Shown here: positions 27,831-36,752 of the stretch, in pieces
How the letters are laid out: each line of letters opens with the position of its first letter
How positions within the stretch are numbered: the stretch's first letter is position 1
NCBI RefSeq assembly: GCF_000763575.1
Contig: NZ_CP009170.1
Location: forward strand, 1,079,501-1,143,500
Direction: 5' to 3'
DNA length: 64,000 nt
Origin: Thermoanaerobacter kivui
Lineage (GTDB): Bacteria; Bacillota; Thermoanaerobacteria; Thermoanaerobacterales; Thermoanaerobacteraceae
Notes under the pieces: model-generated
Told to the model about the DNA's origin: nothing
Seen by the model: only the letters and a program-made list of their open reading frames with translations
Databases searched by the model: none
Position numbers and translations under genes: made by a program

Positions 27831-29990
27831 ATGGTGGAGAAAATAGTACAGAGAATAAAAAAATATATGGGGAAAGATGTAAACTTAGATTTGATATATA
27901 AAGCTTATGACTTTGCCGTGAATGCACACAACGGCCAGACGAGAAATTCTGGTGAACCTTATATAGTGCATCCGGCAGAAGTTGCTTATATTCTGGCTGA
28001 TTTGGAACTTGACCTTACCACTATCGCTGCAGGGCTTTTGCACGATGTGATAGAGGATACGGTTGTGACTTATGAACAAATATTGGAAAATTTTGGGCAA
28101 GAAATTGCTGACTTAGTAGATGGTGTGACAAAGCTTGGCAAAATAGAGTATAAAACGAAAGTGGAACAACAGGCTGAAAACATGAGAAAGATGCTCATAG
28201 CAATGGCAAAAGATATAAGAGTAATACTTATAAAACTGGCTGACAGGCTCCACAACATGAGGACACTTAAATATTTGCCTCCTGACAAACAAAAAGAAAA
28301 AGCAGAAGAAACTTTGGAAATTTATGCTCCTATTGCACATCGTTTAGGAATATCAAAAATAAAGTGGGAATTAGAAGATTTGTGTTTAAGGTATTTGCAC
28401 CCAGATGAGTATTATGACCTTGTAGAAAAAGTTGCTGCAAAAAGAAAAGAAAGAGAAGAGTTTATACAAAATATCATAAGCACTATTAAAAGCAAATTGA
28501 AAGAAATTGGAATACAGGCAGAGGTAGACGGACGGCCTAAGCATTTTTACAGTATATATAAAAAGATGAAGACACAGAATAAAACATTTGAACAGATTTA
28601 CGATTTGATGGCAGTAAGGATAATCGTAAATACCATAAAAGATTGTTACGGAGCCTTAGGAATTGTTCACACCTTATGGAAACCGATTCCCGGAAGATTT
28701 AAAGATTATATTGCAATGCCAAAACCAAATATGTACCAATCGCTTCATACTACAGTTATAGGTCCTAATGGTGAGCCTTTTGAAATACAAATAAGGACGT
28801 GGGAAATGCATAAAACTGCAGAATACGGTATTGCAGCTCATTGGAAGTACAAAGAGGGAAAGACAACAGAAGATGAATTTGACGCAAAACTTTCCTGGCT
28901 GCGTCAGCTTTTGGAGTGGCAGAAAGAATTAAAAGATGCCAAAGAGTTTATGGAAACTCTAAAGATTGACCTTTTTACAGACGAGGTTTTTGTCTTTACT
29001 CCTAAGGGGGATGTCATAAATCTGCCAGCGGGATCTACTCCTATTGACTTTGCGTACAGCATACACACCGAAATTGGTCATCGTTTAAATGGCGCCAAGG
29101 TAAACGGCAAAATAGTGCCTATAAATTATCAATTAAAAAATGGGGACATTGTAGAGATACTGACTACTCCCAATAAAGACAGAGGCCCTAGCCGAGACTG
29201 GCTTCAAATTGTTAAAAGCTCTCAAGCCAGAAACAAAATCAGGCAGTGGTTTAAAAAGGAAAAAAGAGAAGAAAACATTGCACGTGGAGAAGAGATGCTG
29301 GAAAGAGAGCTAAGGCGTCATGGCATTCAGCCTGCCATGATAAGAAGTGAAGTATGGGAAGAAGTCCTTAAAAAGTTAAATATCCACACAATGGATGACT
29401 TATACGCGACAATTGGATATGGTGGTTTGACTTTAAATCAGGTTATACCGAGGATTAAAGAAGAAATCAAAAAGTCCCAAAAAGAAGTGAGTTTAAAAGC
29501 TGTTGCACCTGATAAAACCGGTAAGAAAAAAGACAAAGTTGGTGGAATGGGCATCATTGTAAAAGGAGTAGACAATGTGATGGTGAGATTTGCAAAATGT
29601 TGCTCACCTGTCCCAGGCGATGAAATAATAGGTTATGTGACTAAAGGGCGTGGTATTTCTATACACAGAAAGGATTGTCCTAATATCAAAGATTATGTCT
29701 TTGATAGGAATAAAATCGTGGAAGTTGAATGGGAACAAGGTAAGAATATTGCATATCAAGCTGATATACAAATTATGGCTAGTGACAGATTTGGACTGCT
29801 AACAGAGGTTACCGGTGTTCTCGCGGATGTAAAAATTGCTGTAAAAGCTGTTAATGCAAGGACTACCAGAGACAATATTGCAATTATAAATCTAACATTG
29901 GAAATCACATCGAAAGAACAATTGGAAAAGATTATGAATAAATTAAAGGCTTTAGAAGGGGTAATGGATGTCTACAGATTAAGTGCGTAA
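27831..29990 (+). CDS. relA: Bifunctional (p)ppGpp synthetase/hydrolase RelA/SpoT
   Basis: Makes and degrades the alarmone (p)ppGpp. The 719-residue protein has an HD hydrolase domain ([36 protein letters not shown]), a synthetase domain ([20 protein letters not shown] near residue 305), TGS ([24 protein letters not shown]), a zinc-finger-like [19 protein letters not shown], and a C-terminal ACT domain. Both catalytic domains look intact. It is followed closely by dtd. Confidence 0.96.
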   Translation: MVEKIVQRIKKYMGKDVNLDLIYKAYDFAVNAHNGQTRNSGEPYIVHPAEVAYILADLELDLTTIAAGLLHDVIEDTVVTYEQILENFGQEIADLVDGVTKLGKIEYKTKVEQQAENMRKMLIAMAKDIRVILIKLADRLHNMRTLKYLPPDKQKEKAEETLEIYAPIAHRLGISKIKWELEDLCLRYLHPDEYYDLVEKVAAKRKEREEFIQNIISTIKSKLKEIGIQAEVDGRPKHFYSIYKKMKTQNKTFEQIYDLMAVRIIVNTIKDCYGALGIVHTLWKPIPGRFKDYIAMPKPNMYQSLHTTVIGPNGEPFEIQIRTWEMHKTAEYGIAAHWKYKEGKTTEDEFDAKLSWLRQLLEWQKELKDAKEFMETLKIDLFTDEVFVFTPKGDVINLPAGSTPIDFAYSIHTEIGHRLNGAKVNGKIVPINYQLKNGDIVEILTTPNKDRGPSRDWLQIVKSSQARNKIRQWFKKEKREENIARGEEMLERELRRHGIQPAMIRSEVWEEVLKKLNIHTMDDLYATIGYGGLTLNQVIPRIKEEIKKSQKEVSLKAVAPDKTGKKKDKVGGMGIIVKGVDNVMVRFAKCCSPVPGDEIIGYVTKGRGISIHRKDCPNIKDYVFDRNKIVEVEWEQGKNIAYQADIQIMASDRFGLLTEVTGVLADVKIAVKAVNARTTRDNIAIINLTLEITSKEQLEKIMNKLKALEGVMDVYRLSA

Positions 29991-30004
29991 TAGAGGTGAT
30001 TTTG

Positions 30005-30454
30005 TTGAGAGCTGTTGTTCAAAGGGTGACTCGCGGAGAAGTAAGTGTAGATGGCCAAGTGATAAGTTCAATAGGGAAGGGATTTGTTGTTTTAGTAGGT
30101 ATTTCTGTTGATGATACAGAAGAAGACGTAGGCTATATGGCGGATAAAATAGTAAATTTGCGTGTTTTTGAAGATGAAAAGGGAAAAATGAATTTATCTC
30201 TTTTGGATGTAGGAGGGGAAATACTCCTCGTTTCTCAATTTACTTTGTTTGGAGATGTGAGAAAAGGAAGAAGGCCTAATTTTATGATGGCTCAAAACCC
30301 AGAGGAGGCTTTAAAGTTTTTTAATTTATTGGTTCAGGAGATTGAAAAGCGCGGTGTAAGTGTCAAAACAGGTAAATTCCAAGCAATGATGAAAGTTTTA
30401 ATTGAAAACGACGGACCTGTGACCATACTTATTGATTCTAAAAAAATATTTTAG
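30005..30454 (+). CDS. dtd: D-aminoacyl-tRNA deacylase
   Basis: Dtd removes D-amino acids and glycine mischarged on tRNA. The 149 residues begin [13 protein letters not shown] and contain the two active-site motifs SQFTLFGD near 78 and ENDGPVTI near 136. TTG 30005 gives the family's normal N-terminus, with GAGGTGAT upstream. The relA-dtd-metallohydrolase order is a standard Firmicute arrangement. Confidence 0.95.
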   Translation: MRAVVQRVTRGEVSVDGQVISSIGKGFVVLVGISVDDTEEDVGYMADKIVNLRVFEDEKGKMNLSLLDVGGEILLVSQFTLFGDVRKGRRPNFMMAQNPEEALKFFNLLVQEIEKRGVSVKTGKFQAMMKVLIENDGPVTILIDSKKIF

Positions 30455-30464
30455 GAGTGAGTTT

Positions 30465-31097
30465 ATGAAAATACAAAAATATGTTGTAGGACTTTATGGA
30501 GTTAACTGCTATATTGTTTTTGATGAAGAAAGCGGTGAAGCAATCGTTATAGACCCGGGAGAAAATGCATCTGAAATATACAAGTATATTGAGTCCAACA
30601 ATTTGAAAGTAAAATATATTTTGCTCACCCATGGCCACTTTGACCACATTGGAGGGGTAGAAGAGTTAAGAAAGCTAACCCAAGCAAAAATTGCCATTTC
30701 TAAAGAAGACTCTCCCATGCTTTTAAATGAGAATTTAAATTTATCTGAGATGGTCTATAAAAAAATTCTATGCAGTCCAGCAGATATTTTATTAAATGAT
30801 GGTGATACTTTATCTTTTGGAAAATACAGAGTAGAAGTCATACACACCCCAGGGCACACAAAGGGCGGAGTGTGTTTTAAAATAGGCAATGTCTGTTTTA
30901 CAGGAGATACACTTTTTAAAGGCTCTATAGGAAGATACGATTTTCCAGGAGGAGATTTTGCTACTTTGATGGACTCTATAAAAAATAAGCTTTTAGTTTT
31001 GGGAGACGATGTCTTGATATACCCCGGTCATGGCGATTCTTCAACTATTGGTAATGAAAAGAGACTTAATATGTTTTTAAGGGATTTGATGGAGTGA
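30465..31097 (+). CDS. Metallo-beta-lactamase fold hydrolase (glyoxalase II-like)
   Basis: The 210-residue protein has the dinuclear metal motif LLTHGHFDHIGG near residue 55, HTPGHTKGG near 130, GDTLFKGSIGR near 150, and a final histidine in YPGHGDSST. It belongs to the YqgX/GloB-like group. The physiological thioester or other substrate is unknown. ATG 30465 is supported by AGGAGTGA. It ends the relA-dtd run. Confidence 0.9.
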   Translation: MKIQKYVVGLYGVNCYIVFDEESGEAIVIDPGENASEIYKYIESNNLKVKYILLTHGHFDHIGGVEELRKLTQAKIAISKEDSPMLLNENLNLSEMVYKKILCSPADILLNDGDTLSFGKYRVEVIHTPGHTKGGVCFKIGNVCFTGDTLFKGSIGRYDFPGGDFATLMDSIKNKLLVLGDDVLIYPGHGDSSTIGNEKRLNMFLRDLME

Positions 31098-31119
31098 AAA
31101 AGCAAGAAGACCTTCAAAA

Positions 31120-31371
31120 TTATAGTTCTTCTTTAATTTTTTGCAATATGCTTTTTAATGTTTCTATTTCTTGGGGAGAGAGTTTTTCAAAAATTGGCTG
31201 TAAAACTTTCATTCTAAAGTCTACTAAATGTTTATATATATCTTCTCCTTTTTTTGTTAAAGGAATTTGTATTTTTTTTCTATCTTCTAAATCAAAGTTC
31301 GAAATTGTTTTGTCAATAGTTGGGGGAATATTAGAAAAATATAAAAAAAGACATTGTAGAACAATGCCCAA
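31120..31371 (-). pseudogene. MarR-family regulator C-terminal remnant
   Basis: The frame encodes FDLEDRKKIQIPLTKKGED followed by a helical tail, which is the wing and dimerisation helix of a MarR-type regulator. The N-terminal DNA-binding helices are missing: the segment before the wing (FLYFSNIPPTIDK) is not MarR-like. No ribosome binding site is visible. It is the truncated 3' end of a regulator gene lying opposite to and just upstream of the hisS leader. Confidence 0.65.
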
Positions 31372-31402
31372 TTAGCAATAAAAATGTAAAAGATAATTGT
31401 GA

Positions 31403-31432
31403 TTGACAGTTAACAATGATATAATGTATAAT
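31403..31432 (+). promoter_or_regulatory. Sigma-A promoter of hisS-aspS
   Basis: TTGACA (31403-31408) and TATAAT (31427-31432) with an 18-base spacer, just before the T-box leader. Another TATAAT at 31420 is too close to the -35. Confidence 0.75.
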
Positions 31433-31439
31433 ATCAAAT

Positions 31440-31676
31440 AAAATGGAGGATAAAATGCGATGACTAGGAGAGTAGCAATAGCAGGTATACAGGGAGAAGA
31501 TACCGCGATTGAGAGTATCTTTATACTTCATGCTATTGTGAAAGACACCTGTGAGCAGACCAGTCGATAATGTAGGCTGTGTCCGTGAACCTGCGTTAAG
31601 GGAATGAGTCCAAATCAGGGTGGCACCACGGGATTTAACCTCTCGTCCCTGCAATCATTGCAGACGAGGGGTTTTT
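31440..31676 (+). promoter_or_regulatory. T-box leader, histidine-specific
   Basis: The leader has the conserved T-box sequence CAGGGTGGCACCACGGG (31616-31632), which pairs with the uncharged tRNA acceptor end. A terminator hairpin follows (31639-31671) and then TTTTT. In Stem I, GTGAAAGACACCTGTGAGC around 31538-31556 looks like the specifier region, with CAC (histidine) at 31546-31548. When histidyl-tRNA is uncharged, the terminator should be prevented. It would control hisS and probably aspS. Confidence 0.9.
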
Positions 31677-31719
31677 AAATGTATATAGTTTTTGTAAAAA
31701 TGTAAAAGGAGATGGTGAA

Positions 31720-32976
31720 ATGCTAACAAAGGCGCCGAGAGGGACAAAGGACGTTCTTCCTTCCGAATCTTATAAATGGCAATATATAGAAGGGTTTATA
31801 AGGGAGATATGTGATGTCTACGATTTTAAAGAGATAAGAACCCCCGGTTTTGAACATACAGAGTTGTTTTTAAGAGGAGTAGGAGAGTCAACTGACATTG
31901 TGAGAAAAGAGATGTACACTTTTACTGATAAGGGCGGAAGAAGTATTACCTTAAAACCAGAAGGTACTTCTCCTGCTGTAAGAGCTTTTATAGAACATAA
32001 TTTGTATGCTGAGACACAGCCTACCAAATTGTATTATATAACTCCTGTTTACAGATATGAAAGGCCCCAATCTGGAAGGCTCAGAGAGCATCACCAATTT
32101 GGTGTCGAGATGTTTGGCGCTAAAAGCGCTTCTGCGGATGCAGAAGTGATAAGTGTTGCTATGACACTCTTAAAAAAATTGGGACTTAATAATTTGGAAC
32201 TTAGAATAAACAGCGTTGGATGTCCTGTTTGTAGGAAAAATTACAATAAGGTATTAAAGGAATTTTTAAAAGAAAATTTGGAATATCTCTGCGATGATTG
32301 CAAAGTGAGGTATGAGATAAATTCTTTGAGGGTATTAGATTGTAAAGTAGAAAGTTGCCAGAGGATAACCAAAGATGCGCCTCTTATTACGGATTATTTG
32401 TGTGATGACTGCAAAAACCACTTTGAGGAATTGCAAAAGTATCTAGATGTAATGGGATATAATTATATAGTTGACCCGAGAATTGTAAGAGGACTTGACT
32501 ATTATACCAAAACAGCTTTTGAAATAATTTCAAAAGACATTGGAGCTCAAGGGACTGTATGTGGTGGAGGCAGATATGATGGCCTTATAGAGGAATGCGG
32601 CGGCCCTTCTATGCCTGGAGTAGGTTTTGGAATGGGATTGGAAAGACTTTTACTTACGTTAGAACAAAACGGGATTGAGATTCCAAAACCTGAAGGTGTT
32701 GATTTGTTTATAGCCTATATAGGGGAAGAAGCAAAATGGTACACTTTTGCTCTTGCAAATAAATTGCGTTTTAACGGCTTAAAAGTTGAAAGGGATAATA
32801 TGGACAGAAGCTTAAAAGCTCAAATGAAATATGCAAATAAACTTAATGCTAAATTTGCTATTGTAATAGGAGAAGAAGAGATGAAGGAAAATAAAGTAAA
32901 ATTAAAAAACATGAGAGACGGAAGCGAAGTAGAAATAAAAATTGATGAGATAGAACAAAGGATAAAAAATATATAA
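31720..32976 (+). CDS. hisS: Histidyl-tRNA synthetase
   Basis: A class II synthetase of 418 residues: APRGTKDVLPSE at the N-terminus, motif 2 YRYERPQSGRLREHHQFG near residue 110, the histidine-specific RGLDYYTKTAFEI near 258, motif 3 GFGMGLERLLL near 303, and a C-terminal anticodon-binding domain. AAGGAGATGG precedes the ATG. It is first in the T-box-controlled operon with aspS 15 bases downstream. Confidence 0.97.
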   Translation: MLTKAPRGTKDVLPSESYKWQYIEGFIREICDVYDFKEIRTPGFEHTELFLRGVGESTDIVRKEMYTFTDKGGRSITLKPEGTSPAVRAFIEHNLYAETQPTKLYYITPVYRYERPQSGRLREHHQFGVEMFGAKSASADAEVISVAMTLLKKLGLNNLELRINSVGCPVCRKNYNKVLKEFLKENLEYLCDDCKVRYEINSLRVLDCKVESCQRITKDAPLITDYLCDDCKNHFEELQKYLDVMGYNYIVDPRIVRGLDYYTKTAFEIISKDIGAQGTVCGGGRYDGLIEECGGPSMPGVGFGMGLERLLLTLEQNGIEIPKPEGVDLFIAYIGEEAKWYTFALANKLRFNGLKVERDNMDRSLKAQMKYANKLNAKFAIVIGEEEMKENKVKLKNMRDGSEVEIKIDEIEQRIKNI

Positions 32977-32991
32977 AACGGAGGGAGTTAA

Positions 32992-34770
32992 ATGGGAGAA
33001 CAATTAAAAGGACTTAAAAGAACGCACATGTGTGGAGAATTGACAGTTGAGGATGTAGATAAATCTGTCGTAGTTATGGGTTGGGTGCAAAGGAGAAGAG
33101 ACCACGGAGGTCTTGTGTTTATAGATTTAAGAGATAGAACAGGCATTGTGCAAGTGGTTTTTAGCAATGAAGTTTCCTCTGAAGCCTTTGAAAAAGTGCA
33201 AAGTGTGAGAAGTGAGTACGTCCTTGCAATAGAAGGAAAGGTTGTAAAGAGAGCTCCAGAAAATGTAAATCCAAAAATTTCTACAGGAGAAATTGAAATA
33301 TATGCTAATACTTTAAAGATTTTGAGTAAATCTGATACACCACCTTTCCCAATAGAAGATAGAAGCAATGTATCGGAAGCTATAAGGCTAAAATACCGAT
33401 ATTTGGATTTGAGAAGGCCTTCAATGCAGAAAAATTTAATGACTCGCTTTCAAATAACAAAAGTTGTTCGGGACTTTTTAAACAGAAACGGTTTTATAGA
33501 GATCGAAACACCTCTTTTAATTAAAAGTACGCCAGAAGGAGCGAGGGATTATCTCGTTCCCAGCAGAATTTATCCTGGCAAATTTTATGCACTGCCGCAA
33601 TCTCCGCAGTTGTTTAAACAGTTGCTTATGATTTCAGGTTTTGACAAATACTATCAGATAGCTAAATGTTTGAGGGACGAAGATTTAAGAGCCGATAGGC
33701 AGCCTGAGTTTACACAAATAGACATAGAGATGTCCTTTGTAGAAGTGGAGGATGTTTTGGAAATTAACGAAAGAATGATTGCTGAAATATTTAAAGAGAC
33801 CTTAAACATTGAAGTTCCACTTCCATTTAAGAGATTATCTTATCAAGAAGCTCTAGAAAGATATGGAACTGACAAGCCAGACTTGAGGTTTGGGATGGAA
33901 CTTAGAGATTTATCCGACATAGTATTTCAATCTGAATTTAATGTGTTTAAGACTGCTCTAAAGAATAATGGCTCTGTGAGAGGGATAAATGCAAAAGGTG
34001 CAGCTTCAATGCCAAGAAGGCAGCTGGATGAATTGGTGGAGTTTGTAAAAGCCTATGGAGCTAAAGGACTTTTATGGATACAAGTTTTTGAAGATGAGGT
34101 AAAGTCTCCTGCTGCTAAATTTTTGAGCGAAGAAGAAATGAAAGGAATACTTGGAAGGCTTGATGCAAAGGCTGGAGACTTAATATTGATTGTGGCGGAC
34201 AAAAATGAAATTGTTTTTGATGCTTTAGCTCACCTGCGATTAGAACTTGGCAAGCGTCTCAATTTGATAGACGAAAGCAAATATGAATTTTTGTGGGTAG
34301 TGGATTTTCCTCTACTGGAGTACGATGAAGAAGAGAAAAGATATGTTGCAAAACATCATCCCTTTACGGCTCCCAAGGATGAGGATATAGGCCTTCTTGA
34401 AAAAGAGCCTTTAAAAGTCAGGGCGAAGGCTTATGACATAGTTTTAAATGGTGTGGAAATTGGCGGGGGTAGTATAAGAATACACGATACCGAACTGCAA
34501 AAGAGGATGTTTAAAGTGTTAGGTTTCAGCGAAGAAAAAGCATGGGAGAGATTTGGATTTTTAATGGAGGCTTTTAAATACGGTGCCCCTCCTCATGGTG
34601 GAATAGCCTATGGGTTGGACAGACTTGCAATGCTCATAACAGGAAGTGATACCATAAGAGATGTAATTGCTTTTCCAAAGACTCAAAATGCTGTATGTTT
34701 GATGACAGATGCGCCTTCAGAAGTGTCTGAAGACCAGCTAAAAGAATTGCATATAAAGATAGACCTATAA
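32992..34770 (+). CDS. aspS: Aspartyl-tRNA synthetase
   Basis: A bacterial-type AspRS of 592 residues with an N-terminal OB fold (MGWVQRRRDHGGLVFIDLRDR), class II motif 2 CLRDEDLRADRQPEFTQID near residue 218, the bacterial GAD insertion around 290-420, VEIGGGSIRIHD near 485 and motif 3 GIAYGLDRLAML near 535. GGAGGGAG precedes the ATG. Confidence 0.97.
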   Translation: MGEQLKGLKRTHMCGELTVEDVDKSVVVMGWVQRRRDHGGLVFIDLRDRTGIVQVVFSNEVSSEAFEKVQSVRSEYVLAIEGKVVKRAPENVNPKISTGEIEIYANTLKILSKSDTPPFPIEDRSNVSEAIRLKYRYLDLRRPSMQKNLMTRFQITKVVRDFLNRNGFIEIETPLLIKSTPEGARDYLVPSRIYPGKFYALPQSPQLFKQLLMISGFDKYYQIAKCLRDEDLRADRQPEFTQIDIEMSFVEVEDVLEINERMIAEIFKETLNIEVPLPFKRLSYQEALERYGTDKPDLRFGMELRDLSDIVFQSEFNVFKTALKNNGSVRGINAKGAASMPRRQLDELVEFVKAYGAKGLLWIQVFEDEVKSPAAKFLSEEEMKGILGRLDAKAGDLILIVADKNEIVFDALAHLRLELGKRLNLIDESKYEFLWVVDFPLLEYDEEEKRYVAKHHPFTAPKDEDIGLLEKEPLKVRAKAYDIVLNGVEIGGGSIRIHDTELQKRMFKVLGFSEEKAWERFGFLMEAFKYGAPPHGGIAYGLDRLAMLITGSDTIRDVIAFPKTQNAVCLMTDAPSEVSEDQLKELHIKIDL

Positions 34771-34781
34771 ACGTTTACCAG

Positions 34782-34810
34782 TTGAAAAACAGAGGCTTTT
34801 GTGATATTAT
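34782..34810 (+). promoter_or_regulatory. Promoter of 6S RNA
   Basis: TTGAAA (34782-34787) and TATTAT (34805-34810) with a 17-base spacer, placing the transcript start near 34817. Confidence 0.55.
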
Positions 34811-34816
34811 TTTAAT

Positions 34817-35018
34817 AGAAAAGTGAATAAAATTTAAGACCCTGTGGTGTGCGTGAAAATCGGTGAAAGTTTTGAGCCAACACCAATAATAAGGGAGCCT
34901 GGGCTTTGGCAGTGGAATATAAGCCGTCTTTGAACGGACATATGAAGCTGCCAAGAGGGCACCCACGTTGTGAGGCCGGGTTCAAAACAACCGTAGGCAC
35001 GGCACTATGGGGTTTTTT
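34817..35018 (+). ncRNA. ssrS: 6S RNA
   Basis: The roughly 200-base GC-rich segment has complementary ends (ACCCTGTGGTGTGC near 34838 with GGCACTATGGGGT near 35003) and internal arms such as GGCAGTGGAATATAAGCC and GGCTTTGGCAG / CTGCCAAG, the long-hairpin shape of 6S RNA that binds the sigma-A polymerase. It ends in a T run (GGGGTTTTTTTA). Location is diagnostic: in Bacillus subtilis, 6S-1 (bsrA) lies between aspS and yrvM (tcdA), the same neighbours as here. Exact ends are estimated. Confidence 0.85.
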
Positions 35019-35034
35019 TATGGAGGAGTATTAA

Positions 35035-35745
35035 ATGCATAGTTTTTCGAGGACACAACTTTTAATTGGAAAAGAAGGACTTTTAAAATTAAAAAATAGC
35101 ACTGTTGCTGTCTTTGGAATAGGTGGAGTGGGCTCTTTTGCTGTTGAGGCTTTAGTAAGAGCAGGAGTTGGTAAATTGGTTTTAATAGATGGCGATAACG
35201 TATGTGTTACAAATATAAACAGGCAAATACACGCTACCACTCATACAATAGGTAAACCTAAAGTTGATGTAATGAAAGAGAGGATATTAGAGATAAATCC
35301 AGAAGCACAAGTTTTGACTTTTAAAGAGTTTTATCCTGGTGAAAATAGTGATAAACTGTTATCAAAAGAATATGATTATGTAATTGATGCAATTGACAGA
35401 GTGTCTTCAAAAGTGGATTTAATAGTAAAATGTAATTTATTAAGTATACCTATAATCAGCAGCATGGGGGCTGGAAATAAATTAGACCCTACAAAATTTG
35501 AAGTGGCAGATATTTATCAAACAAGTGTATGTCCTTTGGCAAAGGTGATGAGGAGAGAACTGAAAAAGAGGGGTATTAAATCTTTAAAAGTGGTATATTC
35601 TAAAGAAGAACCAATAAAAAATTTTTATGAAAGTGAAGAAAATGAAATCTCATCAAAACCAGTACCCGGCAGTATTTCCTTTGTGCCTTCTGTTGCTGGG
35701 CTAATACTTGCTGCAGAAGTAGTGAAAGATTTATTAAAAAAATAA
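35035..35745 (+). CDS. tcdA: tRNA threonylcarbamoyladenosine dehydratase TcdA
   Basis: A ThiF/E1-like ATP-dependent enzyme that converts t6A at tRNA position 37 to the cyclic form. The 236 residues contain the nucleotide-binding AVFGIGGVGSFAVEAL, the DNVCVTNINRQIHA motif near 60, DAIDRVSSKV near 120, and a late GSISFVPSVAGLILA. GGAGGAG precedes the ATG. Confidence 0.92.
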   Translation: MHSFSRTQLLIGKEGLLKLKNSTVAVFGIGGVGSFAVEALVRAGVGKLVLIDGDNVCVTNINRQIHATTHTIGKPKVDVMKERILEINPEAQVLTFKEFYPGENSDKLLSKEYDYVIDAIDRVSSKVDLIVKCNLLSIPIISSMGAGNKLDPTKFEVADIYQTSVCPLAKVMRRELKKRGIKSLKVVYSKEEPIKNFYESEENEISSKPVPGSISFVPSVAGLILAAEVVKDLLKK

Positions 35746-35755
35746 TAAAAGACTA

Positions 35756-35784
35756 TTGACAGACCTGCTAAAAAATTTTATACT
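35756..35784 (+). promoter_or_regulatory. Sigma-A promoter of the csoR-type gene
   Basis: TTGACA (35756-35761) and TATACT (35779-35784) with a 17-base spacer. It is a near-consensus promoter with an operator-like repeat directly downstream. Confidence 0.75.
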
Positions 35785-35792
35785 ATTTACTA

Positions 35793-35818
35793 GATACCCC
35801 AGTGGGGCTGGGAGGTAT
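35793..35818 (+). promoter_or_regulatory. Probable CsoR/CstR operator
   Basis: ATACCCC-AGT-GGGG forms the C-tract/G-tract inverted repeat typical of CsoR-family operators, and an outer GGTAT at 35814-35818 completes an ATACC...GGTAT pattern. It lies between the -10 and the start codon and would allow autorepression. It overlaps the ribosome binding site GGGAGG. Confidence 0.65.
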
Positions 35819-35821
35819 AGT

Positions 35822-36088
35822 ATGTATCAAGAGAGTAAAGAAGATTTGTTGAGAAGGCTTAAAAAAATCGAAGGACAAGTAAAAGGCATACAAAAAATGA
35901 TTGAAAAAGATGCATACTGTGTTGATGTATTGGTGCAAGTGGCTGCTGTAAGGTCTGCTATAAACAGCGTGGGGAAAATTCTTCTCAAAAGTTACACTAT
36001 TGAGTGTGTGAAAGGTGCAATGTGCACTGAGAAACAGGATGACATGATAGATGAATTGGTGAACACTTTTATAAAATTTATGAAATAG
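35822..36088 (+). CDS. CsoR-family repressor lacking the ligand histidine (CstR-like)
   Basis: The 88-residue all-helical repressor has LLRRLKKIEGQVKGIQKMIE at the N-terminus and cysteines at 33 (AYCVDVLVQ) and 62 (IECVKG). CsoR binds Cu(I) with Cys-His-Cys; the histidine four residues before the second cysteine is Tyr58 here. Persulfide sensors of the CstR type have this two-cysteine, no-histidine layout. Cys68 is an extra cysteine. ATG 35822 follows GGGAGGT. The next gene is thioredoxin. Persulfide sensing is inference; a metal sensor with another ligand is possible. Confidence 0.85.
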   Translation: MYQESKEDLLRRLKKIEGQVKGIQKMIEKDAYCVDVLVQVAAVRSAINSVGKILLKSYTIECVKGAMCTEKQDDMIDELVNTFIKFMK

Positions 36089-36190
36089 TTGTAAGAGTTA
36101 GATTTTGCGAGCAATTTGTTTTATAATAAATGTATAAAGCAATTGCTTTTTATAAAAATAAAAATGAAATAAAAGTATAGGAGTGGTTTT

Positions 36191-36517
36191 ATGGCAGAAT
36201 TAGTTATTACACTTGAAAATTTTGAAGAAGAAGTTGTAAATTCAGATGTACCAGTCTTGATAGACTTCTGGGCTGAATGGTGTATGCCTTGTAGGATGGT
36301 GTCTCCAATAATTGACGAATTAGCAAAAGAGTATGAAGGTAAAATCAAAGTTGGAAAAATTAATGTAGACGACGAAAATGAACTGGCAATGAAATTCAGA
36401 ATAATGAGCATACCAACGATAGGACTTTTTAAAAACGGCAAGATGGTAGACAAGATAATAGGTGCAAGACCGAAAGCAGATTTCGTAAAATTCATAGAAA
36501 GACATCTGCAAAATTAA
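36191..36517 (+). CDS. trxA: Thioredoxin with CMPC active site
   Basis: A 108-residue thioredoxin: FWAEWCMPCRMVSPIIDELA near residue 25-45, the cis-proline in MSIPTIGLF near 76, and a terminal helix. The active site reads WCMPC instead of the usual WCGPC, which should alter redox potential or partner choice. AGGAGTGG precedes the ATG. A TATAAT at 36122 suggests its own promoter. It is followed by a terminator. Confidence 0.93.
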   Translation: MAELVITLENFEEEVVNSDVPVLIDFWAEWCMPCRMVSPIIDELAKEYEGKIKVGKINVDDENELAMKFRIMSIPTIGLFKNGKMVDKIIGARPKADFVKFIERHLQN

Positions 36518-36518
36518 A

Positions 36519-36541
36519 AAATCCTGCGCAATGCAGGATTT
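36519..36541 (+). terminator. Terminator after thioredoxin
   Basis: AAATCCTGC and GCAGGATTT pair around GCAAT, followed by TTT. Confidence 0.85.
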
Positions 36542-36631
36542 TTTAATTTTGGCGTCTGAATAAATATAAGAAGAATTGTTTAATTTTCCTAAAAATTAAG
36601 AAAATCGTAACATAATGAGGCATACTCTCGC

Positions 36632-36674
36632 AAAACAAAGAAAACCCTATGTTTAATAGGGTTTTCTTTGTTTT
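36632..36674. terminator. Orphan 19-bp hairpin
   Basis: A perfect 19-bp stem (36632-36650 with 36656-36674) around GTTTA ends in TTTTTT on the plus strand and is A-rich on the other side. It lies 90 bases beyond the thioredoxin terminator with no gene between, so it may close an unseen small RNA or be left from a deleted gene. Confidence 0.6.
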
Positions 36675-36752
36675 TTAAAGGGTGGGAAGGCTTTTATTTA
36701 GCATAAGTAAATGTATACAAAATAGATAGAAAAAATTTTTCGAGGTGATAGA

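Noticed and set aside
31094-31375. 93-codon plus-strand ORF following the metallo-beta-lactamase gene
   Set aside because: It is the antisense of the MarR remnant, which gives the better protein sequence.
34775-35000. Two minus-strand ORFs of 62-63 codons
   Set aside because: They lie across the 6S RNA gene and its promoter and have no coding support.
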